Of a stretch of DNA of 64,000 nt, positions 19,911 through 30,844 are shown piece after piece. Made by a program: the position numbers and the translations under genes. The stretch is from Batkoa obscura (taxonomy: Eukaryota; Entomophthoromycota; Entomophthoromycetes; Entomophthorales; Batkoaceae): assembly GCA_030770535.1 (NCBI GenBank), contig JASVEC010000013.1:1116001-1180000 (forward strand), in the 5' to 3' direction. Under the pieces are notes generated by a model. That model was not told where the DNA came from. It did no database searches and saw nothing but the letters and a program-made list of their open reading frames with translations. Each line of letters begins with the position of its first letter. Positions within the stretch are counted from its first letter, which is position 1.

Positions 19911-21513
19911 CTATTTTGTATTTTTACCAATAAAGCGGATTAAAAGCCATTTTAATAATGGGGAAATAGTTTCTGGCTCCTTTTTGAAGTACATCTAAAA
20001 TAAAATATAAGTTTCATATAATAAATTATAAAAAAATTAGTACCATGGTTATCCCAGATGCTATCATAAAAAGAAAGGATTCAAAATGAGGAATGTAGAA
20101 AATCCAGTCTTTTTTGTAAAGTATATGGTAAAAAGAATCTAAAGCCTTAGGTGTAGTATATAGAGCCAATTCTGCTCTTCTACTTGGTTTTTCAACCAAT
20201 ATACTTGCTAATCCAGATATAATACCCGCAAAGTAATATACGTACTTGTTATCTTTTATATTATATTTAATTTGCAAAGCATGTGCATTACATATCATAA
20301 ACTGATATGTTGAAACTAATACAGCTAAAAATGCGCTTGAACGAATAGTTCCATAAAAGCATCTCTTTAATATCTCTGAAGGGCTAAAGTTATCATAAGA
20401 AAAAGAAGTAAAAACCAAAAATATAGTACCTTCTTTTAAAATTGTTAAAACGTAAAAAAATAGCAGGGAGAAATGTAAGGCCAGCATAAATAGGAGAAAT
20501 CATCTTAAAAACCAAAATCAAACGATTTAATAAGGTATAATTACATGATGTAATGTTGGGATGATACGCTTTACAAGGTAGTGTAATAGGACTATCATCT
20601 AAATTCTTTAAAATATTTAAATTTTCTGCCGTTACATTCATTCCTTCAACCAAATCAGTTAAATGATCAACATCGATTTCTTGACCCCTTACGATTTTCC
20701 TATTAACTTGTAATATTGAGTGAGGAATCAAAGCGTGTCTTATCATAAACTTATAGATAGAAGGATCTAAAGTCTCAAACTGCATTACGTAAGAATATAA
20801 AATTTGAGCAGTTGAAAATGTAAATAAGATCGCATCACCATAAGGTATTCTCAATAAATTTTTTGAATATAAACTGTGATATATGCTTTGAGCAGCTCTA
20901 TATAATTACTTAGTTCATCATACTTAAGGTTCTGTTTCGTTACCTCATGCTCAATTGGTGTGAAAAACTTATTCTACGATCTTTTCTTTCCCACAAAACA
21001 AAAGCTCCAGATAGAAAGCCTATATCATGAAGTTATTACAAAACCAAATAAAATCAATTATAATACCAGATAAAAAATTTGCATATTTCTTATCTTTTAT
21101 ATAAAAGGGGAGGACTTTAGATAAGGTATTCCAAGACAAAATAAAGTTCGAAAAGAACAACCCAGAATTACGAATATCCTTATTGTACACATCTGACAAC
21201 TTTAAACTATATATATTTTAACATTTATTCAAGTTTAATTCCACAAATGGAGTTTACCCTTTTCTTCTATTAGTTAGACTTTTCAATAGAATATTGAACG
21301 TTCCTCTTATTCCGATAACAATTAAGAATATTTCTTTTATTGTTAGAATATAAAAATAATAATATATTAATTCATTGTAATGTTAGCTTCGTTTATAGTG
21401 TTACTTATAGAATGAATGCCAGATTGCTTTATTATATTTAAAACATATTTCAGATCCAGTTTAACCTTGTCTTGTGGTTGTTCAATTTCATCTATACTTT
21501 TATTTTCCATCAT
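19911..21513 (-). CDS. TMEM135-like membrane protein A (7 exons)
   Basis: Spliced gene: complement of exons 19911-19994, 20044-20383, 20430-20897, 20944-21019, 21067-21206, 21258-21333 and 21405-21513. The exons total 1293 nt, so the frame closes (430 residues); introns are 46-71 nt with GT/AG ends. A second ATG follows directly (21510). Family signatures of TMEM135 and its fungal relatives are visible: GIRGTFNILLKSL, LSGAFVLWERKDRR, LLRIPYGDAILFTFSTAQIL, the pair CKAYHPNITSC, and EKPSRRAELALYTTPKAL. Several hydrophobic segments indicate a multi-pass membrane protein. Animal TMEM135 is linked to peroxisomes, mitochondrial dynamics and lipid balance; the fungal role is not established. A homologue with the same intron positions lies at 28880-30519. 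Confidence 0.88.
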
Positions 21514-23126
21514 TATTTAAAAAGTAATAAATTCAATATATATGTTTAATTTATATATTGAATTAAATACTAATTTTTCCATAATTTAAACTGGATAAAT
21601 TTGTTCCAGCATATCCTTTTATTTGCATATGGTGTGGGGTGAGTTGTTCTACTTTCTACTTTTATGCCGTTATTTCAATATTATAGTCATAGTTTACCAT
21701 AAATTGCTTCTATAGATTATTGCCTTTAATGTCAATTTCCAACCTGAGGCATTTCAAAATTTTTGCAACTTTAAATTAAACTAAAATTAATAATTCTTTT
21801 AACTCTATTTCATCTAGAAGGAAGAGAGAACAAAGGCTTTAAGAATTTTTTTCTACAAAGCTGAAAGCATTTTATGAACTCACAGGTGGTTTGAGAAGCC
21901 AAAGGCAACGTTATTTTCATATATAATAGTTGCTTCATTTAGTTTATTTAGTTTATAAGTCTTCATAGCCACAGGCTTTTATGGTGATGCCTTGTTTCAG
22001 TATTTATCCGTTTTTCAAGTAGATTAAAATTCAAAAAGGTTCCAGTTGAATTCTTGAACAAAAACATGCCCTTACTTTTTAAAAAAGCTATTTGCTTTAG
22101 ACAAAGAACTGAAGAGGCTTCAACTTTTAATGACTTTGACATACAACTACTTCAATTCTAATGTGGCATTCTAAGCCATTCGTTTAGAGTAGAAATTACC
22201 ACTAAGCAACATACTAAAATTGAAGTAGTTGTAAAATATATGGGTTGATTTATACCAAAAGTTCAACTTTCCCTAGTTTTGATTTTTTGTAAATTAAAAA
22301 TAAATTACAAATTGTTTTTTTCTCAATTTTAAACTAATCCTATATTTTACGTTTAAATCTAAATCAAGCTAGGAATACTCTTTATTTAAAAATATTGGTA
22401 GGCTTTCGGGAATTAATGACAAGTTATTTTACCACCTTTTAGTAAATTAATATATATGAAAAGTAATTTTAAAGACATGGAAGATGTGGTTGGTAAAATT
22501 TAATGCGAAATAATGACAAAACATTATAAACAATTAGCAAAAATGTTTTTACAAACTTCATATATTATTCTAATAAATGTTTTATTACATCAAAGCTCTT
22601 CATTTCGTATATTACTTCCAATAACACATATAGCTGTTTAATTAATAAAATAAAAAAGTTTAAAAGCATTCCAGCTATGTTAAAAATAAAATGTCTTCCG
22701 TTTATTAATAATTAGTCGCAAATCCTTGAGAGTTCGTCAATGGTTTCGTAAGAAGATGTATCCTATTTACAGTTTAGCCAGGTTCTAAAATTCATCCATA
22801 TTATTTAAAATTGTTAAAAATAGTAGATGACCCATTAAGTATATAACTTTTTAAAGGAATGGTCTTAACCTTAAATAGTTAGTGTTAATTCGACTTCATT
22901 TCAAACATATATAATGTGGGCATTTATGTGCTAATAGTAAAGAACTCAATTAATCGTTTATAAACTATTGTCATTTAAAATTTAAATCAACTTTTAATAA
23001 AAAAATAAAGATATGAAATAAAGTTCATATGAAAGTTATAGATTAAAATAGGATGCTATTATTGATTGAAAATTATTGCAAATATTTATTTAACATAATT
23101 TCAGGATGCGAAGAATCAAATCATTT
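21514..23126. other. Intergenic, one inverted repeat
   Basis: No gene recognised between TMEM135-like A and the 3' end of RanBP1. The only structure noted is the 16-bp inverted repeat at 22142-22233. Confidence 0.45.
22142..22233. repeat. Perfect 16-bp inverted repeat with 60-nt loop
   Basis: TACAACTACTTCAATT at 22142-22157 and its exact complement at 22218-22233. The loop holds no recognisable motif. It may be a small inverted-repeat element or a transcribed hairpin. Confidence 0.6.
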
Positions 23127-23909
23127 CTATTCTTTCTTTTCTTCTTTAACTTCTTCCTTAGTCTCTTCTTTGGCTTCCTCTTTCTTTTCTTCTTTATCGT
23201 TTTCAGGCTTGTTTGAAGAAAGTTCTGAGTTAGCTTTTTGAGCAGCTTCAAATTCTTCTTTAAATTTATTGGCATCTAGGGTGATAATAATTTAATAAAA
23301 ATATTTAATAGAAGCTAACAAAAAATACTTTCAGTGTTAGCAAATCTAATGGCAAGAGTTTCAGGGGTTGGTTCGTCCTCTGAGAAATCAGCTGCTACTT
23401 TATATACCCATGAGCGATCTGAACCAACATTTGCTTTGAGTTCAATATCACTTGAAACTACAAAAGGTAAAAAAAGTAATAAATAAATTAAAAAAACTTT
23501 ACTATAGTGGTTAGCGCATACTTTGTGGGTTTGTTCACGACGCATAACTAAACGAATTTTTCCAGAAGCTTTGTGTTTTAAAAATCTTACATCTCCAGTT
23601 CCACGTTCCTTCCATTCTCCTGAGGTAAAACGGAAAAGCTTAGAACGCCTAATAAATATGAATAAGCGATTTTTTATAAAGTATTGTTTTTACATTTTGA
23701 AAATGATTTCTTCATCTTCTTCAGCAGTTTTAACTTCTACTTCTTCTAATTTGACGATTGGCTCAAAATGTACATCTGGGGAAGGCTCGACTTGATCTTC
23801 GCCCTGAAGAAAGAATGAAATTAATACCTTTAATGGAAATTACAATTTTAGCAAACTTTACTTCAGTTTCAGTGATATTTTTAGCAAGGTTATCGAGGCT
23901 GTTTGACAT
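23127..23909 (-). CDS. RanBP1: Ran-binding protein 1 (5 exons)
   Basis: Complement of exons 23127-23275, 23329-23457, 23503-23648, 23694-23803 and 23862-23909: 582 nt, 193 residues, introns 45-58 nt. It starts [11 protein letters not shown]. The Ran-binding domain is textbook: [57 protein letters not shown], the core [23 protein letters not shown] and [20 protein letters not shown] Lys/Glu-rich tail of ~40 residues follows, as in yeast Yrb1. Known role: RanBP1 binds Ran-GTP in the cytoplasm, stimulates RanGAP and releases export complexes during nuclear transport. The tail encodes no obvious export signal that I can name. Confidence 0.95.
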
Positions 23910-24238
23910 TTTAATTTAAAAAACGGAATAGATAAAAATAACATAAATTTACAATATTAATAATTTTATCCAATCAAGGCCCAGTTTCTAGTTTTGGGAC
24001 TCAAAATTTTATCAAATGATATTTAACTGGCTCTTACTTTCATTGATTTTGCAACTAATAAACTAAATTTGGGTTACTTTTAAATTGCTTAGAATTTTTA
24101 GAAAATATTAGGATTTAAAATAAATTAGTATTAAATTGTCTTCGAATTATTTTATTTAACTCGCTTTGGTCGACTTTCGCTTCCTTGTGATTAAAACAAT
24201 AAATGAAAACACTAAACAAAGGCAACATAAAAGCAAAA
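23910..24238. other. Intergenic, RanBP1 promoter side
   Basis: Short A+T-rich stretch upstream of RanBP1; nothing else seen. Confidence 0.4.
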
Positions 24239-25844
24239 ATGTTTTTTAGAAAATGAATTCATTGGTATACTGCATGGTATTAGCAGTTATTCCAATAATC
24301 CTAAATATCACTTAATGATAAACTGCTTGGAATGGATGATACACATACTTCAAAGACAAAAGGGATTAACACATATGAAATATAGGCTAAGAAGAAGAAA
24401 GGGAGGGAAGTTGATTATTCAGAAAGAAAAAAGCAGTTTTTGGGAAGAAATTGAGCATGGTATATCAATATTTAATAAAAGAGTGAGCTATAACAAGCTT
24501 CCTTTCAATTTATTTTCATTTATTGATAATAGTCCGTTAAGTGAATTAAAATTTTTTTCAGTATTAATAAATGGAAAGAACCTAAGTCAGTTATTTGATT
24601 GTTTTATAAATATATATCGTACTAAAACTGACCCTGAAAGTTACTGGTTAGATAGAGAAGCTTTATAAATATATTAAAAAGTAGAAACAGAACTTTATTA
24701 AAGTTAATGCTATTCCAGACATTCAATAAAGTTATAAAGTTTTTAGACAATGTATTTAATATGTTGTTAAATACAAGTTGGACAATTTTGATCAAACATT
24801 GAGTGATAGTATGGATCAACCTTGTTTAGAAAATTTAGCTGCTATCACATTGCTTATTGCAGGATACTTCTATAGTCAACAAATAATAACTACACTGTTA
24901 CATATTGATTGTGTAATTAAAACGAAAAAGTAACAAGAGAACAGCAAATAAACAGTTTGAGTAAAAGTAATAAAAAGTGGGGAAAAAATTTATGAGGAAT
25001 TATAGATTTATTTCATATTTTTATAAAATGGAAGAATCCAAAACTATTAAATACAAATCAAAGTTGTGAGTTTAAACATATAAATAGAAAAGTAATCTGT
25101 ATCACAACAAAAGCAAGGAATTCAAATGAAAATATTATAATTGTTGATAACATTGATTTATTTTTAAGAAAAAATTAAGCTAACCCCTGGAAACGGTTTT
25201 CGGTCTTCCTATTATACATCTGTAGTTTGCATAGAGCTAGAAACGCGTAGGCATTTAAGTTACCATATTGATAAAATAGTAAGAAATGAAATAAGCAATC
25301 GAGTTGAAAATTTATCCTTATTTTGTGAAGACAATAGTTATAGAAAAATGTTAACAACTAAATCCATAAAATGACTCAAATAGCTCCAAAAGAGCATAAA
25401 ACATATGAATTACTTACTCAATCCCAAGCTTATGAACTTAAAAATTATGGAGTAGCGTTAAACTCAAATACCTCATTAATAGCTATTCTTATAGCATCTT
25501 AAAGATGTGCAAAATATTATTACCAGATCGTGTGATAAGCTTATCATTCCAATTTCATAAACTACCCTCCAAGGATTGCTGTTACAAAACGTATACCAAC
25601 GCTATAAATTTACGTAAATTGATCAATTCAGGAATCCAACAAAAGATATTAAAAAAGAATATTCATTATCAAGCAGTAAATAATTCAAGTGATTTTATCC
25701 CTCTAAGCTACTTTTTAATCAGTTTGTTATCTAACAATATATTAGCTAAAAGAGATAGTATAACATTATACGATTATCTAGCTAAGTTTATAGATTTTAT
25801 AAAACTACCTTTTGGCTTAAAAGTTGGATTCAAAGGTTCAAAAT
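24239..25844 (+). pseudogene. Decayed protein-coding gene of unknown family
   Basis: Protein-like stretches on the plus strand are separated by frame changes and stops. The longest open pieces run ~24240-24668 and 25505-25840, with shorter ones at ~24920-25180 and 25300-25370. The first encodes a basic stretch (RLRRRKGGKLIIQKEK) followed by a helical-looking region (SFWEEIEHGISIFNKR). I do not recognise a family; a fungal transcription-factor middle region is one possibility. A MITE interrupts the downstream end at 25845. Too broken to be functional. Confidence 0.5.
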
Positions 25845-25943
25845 GGGGATGTATTTTTTTGTTTAAGAATTTCACTAACAGCCTTTCCGCTAAAATAGCG
25901 CCCAAAAAATGGAAAAAATAATGAAGCCAGAAAAAACATTCCC
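25845..25943 (-). mobile_element. GGGGRTG MITE with AAAT target duplication, at the end of a decayed gene
   Basis: Complete copy (GGGGATGTATTTTTTTG ... ACATTCCC) with AAAT at 25841-25844 and 25944-25947. It is one of the few copies with a target other than ATAT, which helps to define the duplication as 4 bp. Confidence 0.9.
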
Positions 25944-25947
25944 AAAT

Positions 25948-26869
25948 TCGCTTTTGAAAAAATCAAACCTTATTTGGCTCTTTTTCCTCTTCTAGATCCT
26001 TATCACCTTCCTTTATACTTTGATTACCATAATTTTGATTAATGAATTTTCAATATAGTGAGTTTATAAGACAGTTTGTTTATAATATGTTATATATAAT
26101 ATTGCTCATTCTTTTTTCATACACTAATAAAAGGCTTGGGAGTTATAATTTTAAGATTTTAAAAGAATATTGGTCATTCTTTTAAAACAATTTTCATTTT
26201 CTTCATAATCATAGTTAAATAGTTGCCTAGAGATTTCTCTAATACAAATGTTTTATTTCTTTTCCAGACTGTTTAGTAGTAACTTTTGGAGTTGAATAAT
26301 TTATATAATTGTTTTTCTTGAGCCTAATTCTTATTTATGACAGAATTTCAGCATAAATTTTATTTTAAATGAACGATTAGATTGCTTTTGAAAAAGATGA
26401 AACAGCTGTAATTATATTTTTTGGCCATTTACTTATTCAGCTACTACCGATTCAATTTAAACATAACGTGGGCATTTTCAATTTGTATTTGCTGAGTTTA
26501 ATTGTGAAGCCAGTTTTCTTTTTAGACATTAGCCAATTAATGGAATAAGCTGATATTTAGCTTTTCCTAAAATCCTAGAACTTAAGATAAAAATAAACTA
26601 AAAGATTATTTATATTAACAGTACTTTATAAAGAATAGGCTAGTCCTAAGAAATAAAAATGTGTAAATATAGAATGATTAGTAAAAATACATTAGAATAT
26701 AATGTAAAGTTATAAATTAAAGATCGAATAAGAAAGCAATAAATTTAAAACTAATTTAAAAAACTCAATATCAAATGTTATAAAAGCATATTTAAATACA
26801 TCAGTCTTTGTAAGAAAGTTAAAGTTTCAATAAAAGAGAAGATCTAAAAGGAAAATTAGCCATGAAAAT
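25948..26869. other. Intergenic, no gene seen
   Basis: A+T-rich stretch between two decayed genes. Nothing recognisable. Confidence 0.4.
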
Positions 26870-28512
26870 AATAGAGATAATAGACCACAGGCTTTTAGTG
26901 CTGGAGAATTAGGTACAAGGGGAGGGTGGCAAGCGTACGTAGTATAATAACCAAAAATCAATCATGGATTTGCTATATTGGTATCTTTCTCATTACTTTT
27001 GTTACTTTAGAAGGAACTTTTAGACTTAATCTTTTCAATATAGCATTGGATGAACTCAGAGCAAATTTGTTAGCAAGTACTTTTGGGGCCAGTAACTAAT
27101 TTGTTAGGAATTTTGTTTGCTCTCTTATGTTCTAAACTTTTAGATTATTTTGGGCGAAGTGAAATTTTTCTTATTACTTTACTATGCTATCTATTAAGTG
27201 TGGTATTGATTATATCAGCCAATTCTTTATCTTTATTTGCTGCAGGCTATTTTATTTCCACTATAGGTTTAACTGGGTATGAGATTATCAAAATGATTAT
27301 ATTGGCTGATCTAACTTGGTTACCAAGCAGGGGTATTTTAAATAGTATAGATTTTATACCTACGGGTATTAACAGTTGAATATGCACCTTCCTTGCAACC
27401 CCAATTAGTGTTAGCCTTGGGTAAAGATAGGGCTACATAACCCCTCTTATTATATTTGTCCCTTGTATAATACTGTTTTTTGGAATGATATTTTATTTAC
27501 AACACAAAGCTAAAAAGCAAACGGATACATTTGTTGGTAAACAATTCAGCCTTAGTAACGGGATAAAGAAATATATAACGAATTGTATTTAGCTGGATTT
27601 ACATTATTAATTACTGGCTTATTACCATTTAATATTATAGATACACTTAAAAATGGCTGAGATGCCCTAAGTATAACGGTTATAGTTATTGTCAGAGTTA
27701 TTTTACTTATGGTATTAGTTGTATGCGAGTATAAATATGCTAAAATGTCATTAATTTCATTGAAAATATTTCAAAACGAAACCACTTCTGGTTTTATTGA
27801 TTATGTGTTTTGTATCATTAGACGCTGGAATAAACTGGTAGTATCTTTCATTGTACTTTATGGCTTCACCTAGGCTTGATCCAACAAGTACTTCATTGCT
27901 ACTTAAGGGGTATCAGACAGAATATTTAATTTTTGCAATAGCTACTCGAATTTTAACAAAGAACCTTCCAAAATTTAAATACTTAATGATTGCAGGTGCT
28001 GTATTAAATTGCATAGATTTGGAAACAATAACACCAGGAAGGTTCCCTCATTCAACCGATTTGTCAACCCATGTTATACAAATACTTTCTGGAGTTGGAC
28101 AAGCCATAATACATGAATGTATAAATATGATTTGTGAAAGATCGGTACATATAAAAGAAATAGAAGCTACAATTAATACTGTTAAGATAATATAAGGAAT
28201 TGTTAGAACTATTGGAGTTACCACCGCAGGCATAATTTGGACCCAGCTGATGCCTATATTAATTAAATAAAGAGTTGAAGGGGAAATCGATATGGGGGTG
28301 CAGTGGATCAAATGGTTTATATATCATGATTACCAGAAAAGCAATTTGAGCAAGTAATCTCGGCTTATGGAGATGTATAAATGGTACTTTCTAGTATATC
28401 GTGTGCTTTCGCAGCACTCGCATTATTAACTATCATTTTCATGATCAAATCTATTAATGTCCATACTATTCAAAAGTTTGATGGGAGAATTTCAAACGAA
28501 GATGAAGAATAA
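26870..28512 (+). pseudogene. Decayed MFS transporter, siderophore-iron (SIT/ARN) type
   Basis: Open pieces on the plus strand spell successive parts of a 12-14-TM major facilitator. From ~27080: FGPVTNLLGIL, LLDYFGRSEIFLITLL (the loop 2-3 motif) and ADLTWLPSRGILNS, which resembles ADxTxLxxRgl of siderophore transporters. From 27851 a second piece ends LSGVGQAIIHEC, and a last piece ends near 28512. Stops and frame shifts separate them. At ~27420, where the family has WRWGY, the sequence gives stop-R-stop-GY, i.e. Trp codons changed by G to A. The host gene is dead, but the order of its parts is intact, so decay is fairly recent. Confidence 0.75.
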
Positions 28513-28879
28513 TTTTGTTATAGAAAATTATATAGATACATTTCAGCCATCTTTACTATTTTAATGATCTTTATTCACATTAATAAAATAAATAAACGAA
28601 CATGATGTATATTTTAACCTTAACGATTTAAAGTTATCTTTATTTAAACAAAATTAGATTCGATATTGATAACATTTAGTTATTTTATAGAATACATAGC
28701 CTGAAATTTGTGTATTATTTTACGTATAAATACTTAAAAAAATAAAATAGAAAAGAGCATAAAGTGAAACGATAAAAAGAATTAAAAGTCACATGTAATA
28801 ACGATGAAAAGGGGGACTGGAAATAACATATAACGAAAAAGATAAATGTTTAAGTAACATTTTTAAAAATTTAAGATAA
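28513..28879. other. Intergenic, promoter side of TMEM135-like B
   Basis: A+T-rich; nothing recognised. Confidence 0.4.
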
Positions 28880-30519
28880 ATGGAAGAAATAAACAAAAAA
28901 AGGGCAAGTTATATTGAAGGTGATATAGATTATGAAGAAGATGACATAGGGAAAAATGAAAAAGATAAGAAAATCAATAGAAACCCATTCAATAGTAACG
29001 CTTCAATATTAAAATATTTATTAAAAATTAGTGTTGAAAGCTTAAGTAAATCTAAACATAAATTATAAATAAAGTATTACTAATAAAACTAGGAAATTAT
29101 GTATTAGTTCTGGGTATTCGAGGTACTATTAACTTTTTAATAGCTGCCATTAAATATTTGTTATGGTAAATTCAAGCACATTGTTTTAACTAATAGTAGT
29201 AACTATATAATAATAATATAGGAAGAAAAAGGAAGATATTAGTATAGAAAGCTTATATTTGAATCCGGCCATTATAAGAAATGGAAAAGTAATAGGGGGG
29301 TATACTTTTTTATGGAAGTTTTTTAATTTTGTATTTAAAAAATGGGATCTATTTAAAGAAAATCGTTATTTTATTTCAGGTTTATTATTTTACATTAAAC
29401 TGATAATGATTTAACGCTAGTTATATTAGGTATGCTTGCTGGTAGTAGTATATTATTTGAAGTTGAAGAAAGCAGGGTCGACTATTCTTTAATGTTATTT
29501 TTTAGGTATTTATTATTTTATTTACTATTGAATAATAATAATAATCATATTGCTATATAGAATATTACAAACCCAAGTAGAAAAAAGAAAACAGTTGGAT
29601 TTATATAGCAATCTATTATATGTGTTTTCAGATACTTTGATTCATCTTTCACATGCATTATACCCTCAATTTTTAGATCCTTCTATTTTTAATATTTTTA
29701 ATAGATTTGGTAATATACCGCCTGAATCTATTTATGCTAACCAAAGATTATATAATAATCGAAACATTAATTCATCATTGTTAATTCAACAAATTAAAGA
29801 TCAAGGTTTCAATACTAATTATATCAATAATATTGTAACTAAAAATCAACCTTTAAATTGTACTTTTTATCATCCAAATGATATTAATTGTAAATGGGCA
29901 GTAATTAATAAAATTAAGAAAGTAATTAAATTTACGTTACCTGTTTATTTATCAGTCAATTTATTACCAAAAATGGTATTTCAACCCACCCAAATATTAA
30001 ATAAGTAAGTTTGTTATACTATCACTTTATTATTATTAATATATAATTATTAGCCCAAAGAATACATTATTAAAAACGATTCAAAAAAGCATAAGATCTA
30101 CTGGATTTATAAGTATTTATATAGCAATTTATCAGTTTTTGATATGTAAAATACAAAATCAAAGTTTGAATATTATTAATTACCCTATCTCACTATTAAG
30201 TGGTATTTTAATAACAATATTTAGTACTATTAATTTGGAATCGAATCAAAGAAAATTAGATTTAGCAAATTATATGGCACCAAAAGCAGTTAAATCTTTA
30301 ATTAAATTACTTCATTTTTATCGTTTCATACCAACTATAAAATATGTTGAATCTTTATTATTTGTAATATCTTCAGGTTATTTAATGGTAAGTAAACCTT
30401 ATTATTTGAAACTTAATGAAATTAATATAATATTATAGTGGGATTATAAAAATAATTCAGTTTATTTAAAACCAATAGTTAAAAAGGTATTAAAATCCAC
30501 TGTCGACTATTCAATTTAA
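28880..30519 (+). CDS. TMEM135-like membrane protein B (7 exons)
   Basis: Join of 28880-29045, 29093-29165, 29222-29379, 29430-29505, 29561-30004, 30054-30387 and 30439-30519: 1332 nt, 443 residues, introns 47-56 nt. It starts MEEINKKRASYIEGD with an acidic, probably cytosolic N-terminus. Family landmarks match copy A in order: LGIRGTINFLIAAIKYL, FISGMLAGSSILFEVEESR, CTFYHPNDINC, LDLANYMAPKAVKSL and the C-terminal SGYLMWDYKNNSVYLKP. All six introns fall at positions equivalent to those of copy A, including the same phases where checked, so the two are duplicates of a seven-exon ancestor. Protein identity looks modest and the codons are even more A+T-rich than in A. The stop lies only 7 bp from that of the convergent UBX gene. 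Confidence 0.87.
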
Positions 30520-30526
30520 ATAAACT

Positions 30527-30807
30527 TTATTCTATTAAATCATAAGTTACTGTAATTTGAGAGTTTAATACCTCTGCTTCAATTAAATTTGATTCTAATT
30601 TATCTTTTAAATTATTACGTAGCATAAACAACTACAAAATTTAATAAGTCTTACTATATTATTGTTATATTATTAATAATAATCTTACTTCAATATCTTT
30701 TACATTATTTGGTATTTTTGTTTTAATAAATTGATATAATAAAATAACTTTAATATTTTTATCAAATAGTTTAATTACTCTAGTATTATCTAAAAATAAA
30801 TTAATAC

Positions 30808-30844
<37 letters not shown>

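Noticed and set aside
20026-20854. Two overlapping frames as two separate small membrane proteins
   Set aside because: A 46-nt GT...AG intron joins them in frame and the product matches the TMEM135 family and its paralogue at 28880.
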